A DNA stretch of 5,163 bases, from contig CAMOEH010000038.1 in assembly GCA_946612055.1 (NCBI GenBank), forward strand, positions 1-5,163, written 5' to 3'. The stretch is from an uncultured Bacillota bacterium. Its GTDB lineage: Bacteria > Bacillota_I > Bacilli_A > RFN20 > CAG-826. The translations under genes were made by a program, and so were the position numbers. Below, one piece after another: positions 1 through 4,463 of the stretch (within the stretch, counting starts at the first letter, position 1; each line of letters begins with the position of its first letter). A model generated the notes under the pieces. It saw only the letters and a list, made by a program, of their open reading frames with translations, did not search any database and was not told where the DNA came from.

Positions 1-1
1 C

Positions 2-226
2 TTCTTTTCTTCTTTCTTCACCGCGTTGAACAATGGGATTATCTCCGGTTTGATTTCTTTGATTCGAACATTGGTTTTGCAAATCGCTTTCGTTTTCCTT
101 TTCCCACTCATCTTTGGGGTGATCGGCATTTGGTGGGGCATCGTCGCCTCTGAAATCATCGCTTGGATTATCTCTTTGGCTTTCGTTCAGGCAAAACGAA
201 AGAAATACGGTTATTCTTCTCGTTAA
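2..226 (+). CDS. MATE-family multidrug/cation efflux transporter, C-terminal fragment
   Basis: This is the last 74 residues of a membrane transporter whose start lies left of the window; the reading frame is open from base 2 to the TAA at 224-226. MATE proteins are 12-helix inner-membrane antiporters that export drugs or cationic compounds in exchange for Na+ or H+. The fragment has the family's C-terminal pattern: a helix preceded by FFTALNNG, a polar loop with an Arg (SLIRT), a long hydrophobic helix ending in FPLIFGVIGIWWG, then a last helix (IVASEIIAWIISLAFV) and a short basic tail (QAKRKKYGY). The GIWWG turn followed by an acidic residue in the final helix is typical of MATE C-termini. 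An internal TTG or ATG could start a short ORF, but the residues before it continue the family pattern, so this is a truncated gene and not a small protein. The substrate cannot be judged from this piece. The gene runs into a convergent nuclease gene 18 bp downstream. Confidence 0.82.
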   Translation, partial: FFSSFFTALNNGIISGLISLIRTLVLQIAFVFLFPLIFGVIGIWWGIVASEIIAWIISLAFVQAKRKKYGYSSR

Positions 227-251
227 AAGAAAGGGTACGTGCCTTTATTTT
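225..251. terminator. Bidirectional terminator-like hairpin between convergent genes
   Basis: The arms AAAAGAAAGG (225-234) and CCTTTATTTT (242-251) pair over ten positions with one mismatch around a 7-base loop. The G/C core is only two pairs flanked by AAA/TTT, with A-rich sequence before and T-rich sequence after on either strand, so it could act as a weak intrinsic terminator in both directions. It overlaps the stop codons of both the MATE gene (224-226) and the nuclease gene (245-247). The A/T-rich stem makes its strength uncertain. Confidence 0.5.
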
Positions 252-1849
252 CGTTTCTTTGAGGATTGCTTTGCTGTTTTCTTGGCAGCGGAAACAATTT
301 TCTTCGCGGCTTTTTTATGGCCGGTTGCAAGCAAGACGATAACGATGACAACAAGAACCAATCCAGCCCCGGCGCCTATTAAAGCGACGACAGGGATATC
401 CACTCCGAATAAATGGATTTTCCGCTTGATAAAGCTTTCTTGGATAGAGACTTCAATCTCGGCGCTGATGCCGCGATATGTGGCGACCAATTTCTTGTTG
501 TTAGCATCGAGTCGATACGAGCAAATGGAGGTGAAATCGGCAGTTGAAGCTTCCGATGTATTCGGATCTTCTAAAGTCGCGACAACTTTGACTCCTTCTG
601 GAGCAGAGGAGAACGTGGCGTCAGCTTTAAATGATTTCTGCGTAGGACCGCTTTCGAAGGAAAGGGATTTGACGATTTTGCCTTCATAGATGACGCCGCT
701 AGTGGCGATCGGATTCACGCTAGGATCGGCGGATTTGACGCCAACTTCGTTCCCCCAAATGTATTCTGCCCAATCTGGGAAATCGATGAAGGGGTTACGG
801 TTATGTTGGTAGTTGTTGTAGATCAAGTTGTTGCGATGAATCTCGTATTCGTCGACAGGGTCAATACGGTTCCATTCCAAAAGGTCGGACATGATGCCCA
901 TGGCGACAGGTTTGGTGGCAGAACTAATTTCGGATTTGTCATCGCTAGTTGCGTAATCGGCTAAACAAAGATTTGGTTCGTATTGGGTAATTTCATCCGT
1001 CCCCGAAAGATTGTTATAACGGGCGACCATATAGAAGCAGGCTCGAGCGATGTTGCCTTTATCGCAATCTTGAGGTTCGAAAACCTTTTTCGCTTCGTCT
1101 TGAGACGATTTCTTGATAGGAGTTCCTAAAAGATTGCCTTCCAAAAACGATTTCTTTGTTCCGGCATCCGAATAAGAAAGGGTTTTGTCAACGTACCCAT
1201 AAGGGCTGTTGTTGTGGTAATTCTGGTTTACTTCACCATCCGCCGATTGCAAATGGTGCAGATCGGTCCCGGCAGGGCCTTCTGCTCCGTTCGGGGCTTT
1301 GAAGCCGCGAGACTGGCACCAAATGTGCTCGCGGTTTGTCCCGGTTGCATTATGGTCATCCCATTCTTTGATATATCCGTCTTCTTCGCCAGGATTACGA
1401 TAAAGAACATGCACGTATGGGTTGTTTTTCGAATATTGGTATTCGGTAAGAGTGTTCGTAGCAGCATCATAAACGCCAGTTCCTCTAGCAAGATCTGCCG
1501 TAGAGTTAATTGGCGAAAGATTCCAATCACGATCCGTAATTTCATAGGCCTTCCAAACATTATTGTATGAGAGATAACTCATGTTGTTTTTGAGGATAGG
1601 CTTGAGGTTTTTAAGAAGGTTTTGTCCGGTTCTTTCCGATTCGGATAAACCCGTTAATCCTGAATAATAGGAACGGATTTCGGTTTCGGTGCAATCGTTT
1701 AGCTTAATCATCGTACGCGGCAGATCGGATTCGCCCGCGGCAAACACGTTTGTCTTTTCAATCAAGCTAAGGGCACTTCCTCCAGCAGCCGTTGCAAAAA
1801 TAACACCTAGCGTGCACAAGAAGGGGAAAATAGTCTGTTTTCTTTTCAT
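245..1849 (-). CDS. Secreted membrane-anchored endonuclease I-family nuclease with Ig-like (Big) domain
   Basis: A 534-residue protein of the endonuclease I family (EndA / Vvn / Bacillus Bsn group), metal-dependent beta-beta-alpha nucleases that cut DNA and often RNA outside the cell. Seen in order: a basic start and hydrophobic segment (about 5-30) with a possible signal cleavage near VFAAGE (35-40); the nuclease domain (about 45-370) with TNREHIW (171-177), DLHHLQSADGEVNQ (196-209), the structural motif KGNIARACFYM (264-274) and the C-terminal signature DPVDEYEIHRNNLIYN with NRNPFIDFPDW (330-360). The His pair and NREH motif are intact, so activity is expected. Residues 392-470 look like a bacterial Ig-like (Big_3-type) domain, ending in LVATYRGISAEIEVSI. 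A transmembrane helix (485-510) and a 24-residue Lys-rich tail follow, with no LPXTG. This predicts an extracellular nuclease tethered to the membrane. The ATG is supported by AGAGGA at 1856-1861 on this strand, 6 bases upstream. The gene is divergent from the HMA gene and convergent with the MATE gene. Whether DNA or RNA is preferred is unknown. Confidence 0.9.
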   Translation of the reverse strand: MKRKQTIFPFLCTLGVIFATAAGGSALSLIEKTNVFAAGESDLPRTMIKLNDCTETEIRSYYSGLTGLSESERTGQNLLKNLKPILKNNMSYLSYNNVWKAYEITDRDWNLSPINSTADLARGTGVYDAATNTLTEYQYSKNNPYVHVLYRNPGEEDGYIKEWDDHNATGTNREHIWCQSRGFKAPNGAEGPAGTDLHHLQSADGEVNQNYHNNSPYGYVDKTLSYSDAGTKKSFLEGNLLGTPIKKSSQDEAKKVFEPQDCDKGNIARACFYMVARYNNLSGTDEITQYEPNLCLADYATSDDKSEISSATKPVAMGIMSDLLEWNRIDPVDEYEIHRNNLIYNNYQHNRNPFIDFPDWAEYIWGNEVGVKSADPSVNPIATSGVIYEGKIVKSLSFESGPTQKSFKADATFSSAPEGVKVVATLEDPNTSEASTADFTSICSYRLDANNKKLVATYRGISAEIEVSIQESFIKRKIHLFGVDIPVVALIGAGAGLVLVVIVIVLLATGHKKAAKKIVSAAKKTAKQSSKKRK

Positions 1850-1867
1850 GGAAATTCCTCTTATTCC

Positions 1868-1896
1868 ATTATAAATGGATGAGCGTTACTTGCCAC
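1868..1896 (-). promoter_or_regulatory. Candidate sigma-A-type promoter for the nuclease gene
   Basis: Read on the minus strand, a perfect TATAAT (1873-1868) is preceded by a 17-base spacer and a partial -35, GTGGCA (1896-1891, four of six matches to TTGACA). The predicted start near 1861 leaves only about a dozen bases before the ATG, just enough to hold the AGAGGA ribosome site. The perfect -10 and ideal spacing favour it; the weak -35 and very short leader are against it. The -35 overlaps the best -35 candidate of the divergent gene. Confidence 0.45.
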
Positions 1897-1921
1897 TATT
1901 TCCAATGCATTGCTTTATAAT
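1890..1921 (+). promoter_or_regulatory. Candidate promoter for the HMA gene, overlong spacer with palindrome
   Basis: A perfect TATAAT lies at 1916-1921, six bases before the ATG at 1928. The best -35 match upstream is TTGCCA (1890-1895, five of six matches), which gives a 20-base spacer, longer than the usual 17. The spacer contains the perfect 10-base palindrome CAATGCATTG (1903-1912). At the usual 17-base spacing there is no recognisable -35. Any promoter for this gene must lie in the 78-bp divergent region, because the neighbour runs the other way. The -10 assignment is fairly good; the -35 is uncertain. Confidence 0.4.
1903..1912. promoter_or_regulatory. Palindrome CAATGCATTG, possible operator half-way between divergent promoters
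   Basis: This is a perfect 10-base dyad; the flanking bases do not extend the symmetry. It lies three bases upstream of the -10 box of the HMA gene, inside its candidate spacer. A regulator binding here would affect that gene directly and might also reach the divergent nuclease promoter. A perfect 10-mer palindrome in about 70 bases is not very rare by chance, so it is only a candidate. Confidence 0.25.
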
Positions 1922-1927
1922 TGAAAT

Positions 1928-2143
1928 ATGAAAAAAGTTGTAGTCGAAGTTGATGGCATGATGTGCGGAATGTGCGAAGCCCACGTGAATGATTTGTTTC
2001 GCCGCGCTTTAAATCCGAAAAGAGTGAAATCATCCGCCCGCAAGAAAACAACGGTCCTGCTTTTAGAAGAGCCGATTGATGAAGAGAAGATCCGTTCGGC
2101 TTTGGACGGTTCTGGATACCGAGTTTTAAACATTAGTTTCTAA
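1928..2143 (+). CDS. Small heavy-metal-associated (HMA) domain protein, copper-chaperone-like
   Basis: A 71-residue protein consisting of a single HMA fold (ferredoxin-like beta-alpha-beta-beta-alpha-beta), the fold of CopZ/Atx1 copper chaperones and of the N-terminal domains of P1B-type ATPases. The first strand (KKVVVEVDG) leads into the metal loop GMMCGMCEAHV (10-20), with the MxCxxC cysteines at 13 and 16. The strand TTVLLLEE and helix DEEKIRSALDGSGYRV complete the domain, so the whole protein is accounted for. It should be cytoplasmic and bind Cu(I) or another soft metal through the two Cys. The usual partner, a copper ATPase, is not in this window. The central part has several basic residues (RRALNPKRVKSSARKK), so partner or metal may differ from classic CopZ. 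No Shine-Dalgarno sequence is visible before the ATG, and the -10 box is six bases upstream, suggesting a leaderless message. The M6 protease gene follows 45 bases downstream with no strong terminator between. Confidence 0.85.
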   Translation: MKKVVVEVDGMMCGMCEAHVNDLFRRALNPKRVKSSARKKTTVLLLEEPIDEEKIRSALDGSGYRVLNISF

Positions 2144-2151
2144 AATTGTCT

Positions 2152-2176
2152 TTTTCCTTTATACTTATAAGGAAAA
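2152..2176. other. A/T-rich imperfect inverted repeat before the protease gene
   Basis: TTTTCCTTTATA (2152-2163) and TATAAGGAAAA (2166-2176) are inverted copies with one bulged T and almost no loop. The element sits in the 45-base gap between the HMA and protease genes, directly before the GGAGG ribosome site (2178-2182). It has no trailing T-tract, so it is not a classical terminator on the + strand. It contains TATACT (2160-2165), which could be a -10 box, but the hexamer 17 bases upstream (TTTCTA) is a poor -35. It may be an operator, an mRNA hairpin, or chance in an A/T-rich spacer. Confidence 0.35.
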
Positions 2177-2188
2177 TGGAGGCAAAGT

Positions 2189-4414
2189 ATGCGCATTAAA
2201 AACTCCAAAAATAAAACTTACTGGTTGGCTTTGTCGGCCATTATTTCTTTAGGTCTATCTTCTTGTGACCTTCTTAGGCCTAGGGATTTGACTAGCGAAA
2301 GCACGGAAACTTCTACTTCCGAAGATTCTTCGACGAGCACTTCCTCTTCCGGAGAAACTTCTACTGCCGTCCCTACTTCTGAAGACACATCGACAAGCTC
2401 TTCCTCCTCAGAAAGCCAATCGGAAGAAGTTTATACGACCTTATCCTTCGTCCTCGATGAGGAAAATGGACCGATCGATTCCGACTATGTAACCGAAGAG
2501 CAAACTAACAGTTCTGGAAAAGACGCCGCAGGAGAATCTTTCCCGATCGTTTATTCTAACGCGACCACCTCTCACGATGCCGAATATGGGTATGCGCAAC
2601 TAAAGCGTTCGTCCGGATATCTCTATTCCACTGTTCCCCTTAATCTGAAATCGATCACCGTCAATTACAAATCCGGTGGCACGGGTGGCCTATATTTGAC
2701 GTTAGGCAATTCAACAGAAGAACTTCTTTCTGGCGATGGCCCCATGATTAAAAGCGGAGAAGAAGTCGAGATTCTTGATGGCCAAACTCTCTTCCATCTT
2801 GAAGCAGGGAAAAACGTCATCTATATCGGCTCGATTCAAATCACCTATGAAGGCAAAGGAACCCCTTCTAGCTCTAGCAGTGCTTCTTCCTCTACTAGCC
2901 AGTCTTCCTCCACTTCTAGCAGCGAATCCTCTTCTAGCTCCGAAGATGATGATCCTGGCTATGCAAAACATTATATTTCGGATGCTTCAGTGAAAGTCGG
3001 CGATCTCGATTACTATTGCCCCTCCACTGGCGATATCAAAGTCTTGGTCATCCCCGTTGATATCAAAGGATATGAATTCACAAGCGATGAACTTGAAGAA
3101 CTTGCCGCCTTAACCGGCGGAGAAGTCGAAGATACCTCCTATTGGGAATCTCTTGGTTCTTTCTATCGGAAATCCTCTTATGGCAAATTGAATTTCTCCT
3201 TTGAGGTTGCTCCGGTATATAAAACGAATCAAACTCCGCAGGAATTCTACGATGCCCATTCTGAAAACCAAGATTGGGCCGAAAGCTGCATCCGCGCTGG
3301 CGTCCAAGCCTATAAAGCCGCTAATGGCAACGCCTCCACTAAGAAATTCGATAGCAATAGCGACGGCTTAATCGATGCGACGATCGCTATCTATAGTTGC
3401 CCCAATGACTACGATTCAGAAATGAGTGCCATCGACTCTGGCAACAATTGCTTCTGGGCATATCAATTCTTTGATTATGATGGCGTCCCCGAAGACGCAA
3501 CCGAAACCTCTTTGAGGAATTCTCCAATCGCCTACACCTATTTCTGGGCATCGTTTGATTTCTTCTTTGAAGGAGTCGGAAGCCGTTCCTATCACACGGG
3601 CATCGACGCTCACACCCTCATCCACGAAATGGGGCACGCCCTTGGCGCGGATGATTATTACAACACCTACACCAGCCGTCAAACGGGCGGAGAAGGCCAC
3701 GAAACCTACGAACCTAGCGGCAATTACATCATGATGGCCAGCAACATTCTCGATCACGACATCTATTCCAAGATGATGTATGGGTGGGTCGATCCTTATG
3801 TGCCTTATGATTCTTGCGAAATTACGTTAAGCCCAACCGAATCTAGCGGGGATTGCATCTTGCTTAGCCCTTCTTGGAACGGCACGGCCTATGACGAATA
3901 TTTGATGCTTGAATTCTATACCCCGACCGGCTTAAACGAACTCGATTCAAGCAATTACTATGGCAGTATCAAAGGGCCTTCTACTTCCGGTATCCGCGTA
4001 TGGCACGTCGATAGCAGGCTATGCAAATGCACGGGCTATTCGAATTCGGAAGTGGCGCAAGCATCGTCCTTCTATTCCGAAACGGAAATCAAAAATGGCA
4101 ACCTCGGAAATGGATATAGCTATTTCCCGCTTGTCGCTGCCAGAAATAGCGCCAAATACGATGCCAGCTTGATCCAAAACAAAGGCTACGAGCTTCTCCA
4201 ATACATCTCGCCGAAGAAGACAAAATTCACCGATACCAACGGGATTGGCAATAACGATTTATTCACCCAAGGGCAAACCTTCTCCTGGGCCAATTATTCT
4301 TCCACCTACTTCAACAATTCGACGAAGATGAATAACGGAAAGACGCTTGGATATAGTTTCACCGTCAAATCCATCTCCTCCACTTCCGCAACCATCCAAA
4401 TCACGAAAGCCTAA
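2189..4414 (+). CDS. Ser-rich lipoprotein with M6-like (immune inhibitor A type) zinc metalloprotease domain
   Basis: A 741-residue surface protease. The N-terminus has a basic start, a hydrophobic segment (11-23) and lipobox LSSC with Cys26 as the lipidation site, so the mature protein is membrane-anchored outside the cell. A Ser/Thr/Glu-rich linker (35-79), an unassigned beta-rich domain (81-222) and a second Ser-rich linker (226-251) precede the catalytic part. That part begins near GDIKVLVIPVDI (281-292) and SFYRKSSYGKLNF, has an M6-type DSNSDGLID loop (388-396) likely to bind calcium, and the zinc site HEMGHALGADD (479-489), matching HExxHxxGxxD with ligands His479, His483 and Asp489 and catalytic Glu480. 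Downstream are the Met-turn region NYIMMAS (512-518), KMMYGWVDP (528-536), and GIRVWHVDSRL (601-611), which corresponds to the GLLIWHVD motif of M6 peptidases. All catalytic residues are present. Start: GGAGG at 2178-2182, six bases before the ATG. The natural substrate is unknown; relatives cleave host or environmental proteins. It may be cotranscribed with the HMA gene. Confidence 0.9.
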   Translation: MRIKNSKNKTYWLALSAIISLGLSSCDLLRPRDLTSESTETSTSEDSSTSTSSSGETSTAVPTSEDTSTSSSSSESQSEEVYTTLSFVLDEENGPIDSDYVTEEQTNSSGKDAAGESFPIVYSNATTSHDAEYGYAQLKRSSGYLYSTVPLNLKSITVNYKSGGTGGLYLTLGNSTEELLSGDGPMIKSGEEVEILDGQTLFHLEAGKNVIYIGSIQITYEGKGTPSSSSSASSSTSQSSSTSSSESSSSSEDDDPGYAKHYISDASVKVGDLDYYCPSTGDIKVLVIPVDIKGYEFTSDELEELAALTGGEVEDTSYWESLGSFYRKSSYGKLNFSFEVAPVYKTNQTPQEFYDAHSENQDWAESCIRAGVQAYKAANGNASTKKFDSNSDGLIDATIAIYSCPNDYDSEMSAIDSGNNCFWAYQFFDYDGVPEDATETSLRNSPIAYTYFWASFDFFFEGVGSRSYHTGIDAHTLIHEMGHALGADDYYNTYTSRQTGGEGHETYEPSGNYIMMASNILDHDIYSKMMYGWVDPYVPYDSCEITLSPTESSGDCILLSPSWNGTAYDEYLMLEFYTPTGLNELDSSNYYGSIKGPSTSGIRVWHVDSRLCKCTGYSNSEVAQASSFYSETEIKNGNLGNGYSYFPLVAARNSAKYDASLIQNKGYELLQYISPKKTKFTDTNGIGNNDLFTQGQTFSWANYSSTYFNNSTKMNNGKTLGYSFTVKSISSTSATIQITKA
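2291..2425 (+). other. Ser/Thr/Glu-rich linker 1 coding segment of the M6-like lipoprotein
   Basis: Residues 35-79, directly after the lipidated Cys26, are almost entirely Ser, Thr, Glu and Asp, with recurring blocks such as TSEDSSTSTSSS and TSEDTSTSSSSS. This would be a flexible stalk carrying the enzyme away from the membrane or through the envelope, and a possible site of O-glycosylation. The two similar blocks suggest an old internal duplication at the protein level. Confidence 0.7.
2864..2941 (+). other. Ser-rich linker 2 coding segment of the M6-like lipoprotein
   Basis: Residues 227-251 contain 20 Ser out of 25 positions and separate the unassigned N-terminal domain from the protease domain. 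Serine is written with a mixture of TCT, TCC, AGC and AGT codons rather than one repeated triplet, so the tract looks maintained for its amino acid content rather than being a recent slippage product. Confidence 0.7.
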
Positions 4415-4420
4415 CAAAGC

Positions 4421-4455
4421 AAAGGCCTAGCCAGTTGATTCGGCTAGGCCTTTTT
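4421..4455. terminator. Strong intrinsic terminator, usable from both sides
   Basis: The arms AAAGGCCTAGCC (4421-4432) and GGCTAGGCCTTT (4442-4453) form a perfect 12-base-pair stem with a 9-base loop, followed on the + strand by a T-run (4451-4455). It lies six bases after the protease stop codon. On the minus strand the stem is followed by TTTGCTTTG, a weaker tract, but it is the only hairpin after the HD-GYP gene, whose stop is at 4464-4466. It probably ends both convergent transcripts, more efficiently the + strand one. Confidence 0.9.
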
Positions 4456-4463
4456 CTATCCAA

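Noticed and set aside
282..689. 135-codon ORF on the + strand opposite the nuclease C-terminal region
   Set aside because: It is antisense to the Big/TM part of a well-supported gene, has no ribosome site, and its translation shows no family features.
1214..1570. Overlapping ORFs on both strands (+ 1214-1570 and - 1228-1560) inside the nuclease gene
   Set aside because: Both are out-of-frame shadows of the catalytic core of the nuclease, whose motifs are intact in the main frame.
245..1849. Nuclease as a toxin with an immunity partner (HMA protein as immunity)
   Set aside because: It has the standard endonuclease I fold with its own anchor and no delivery or toxin-translocation domain; the HMA protein has a clear metal-binding role and is divergently transcribed.
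1915..2133. 72-codon minus-strand ORF opposite the HMA gene
   Set aside because: The + strand frame encodes a complete HMA domain with MxCxxC; the antisense translation has no recognisable pattern.
2291..2941. Ser-rich tracts as a DNA tandem repeat or phase-variable tract
   Set aside because: Serine codons are mixed and no unit is repeated exactly at DNA level, so slippage-driven variation is unlikely.
2711..2993. ORFs antisense to and out of frame with the protease around linker 2 (- 2711-2971, + 2775-2993)
   Set aside because: Their composition (Arg/Ala- or Leu/Ala-rich) is simply the shadow of the Ser-rich codons.
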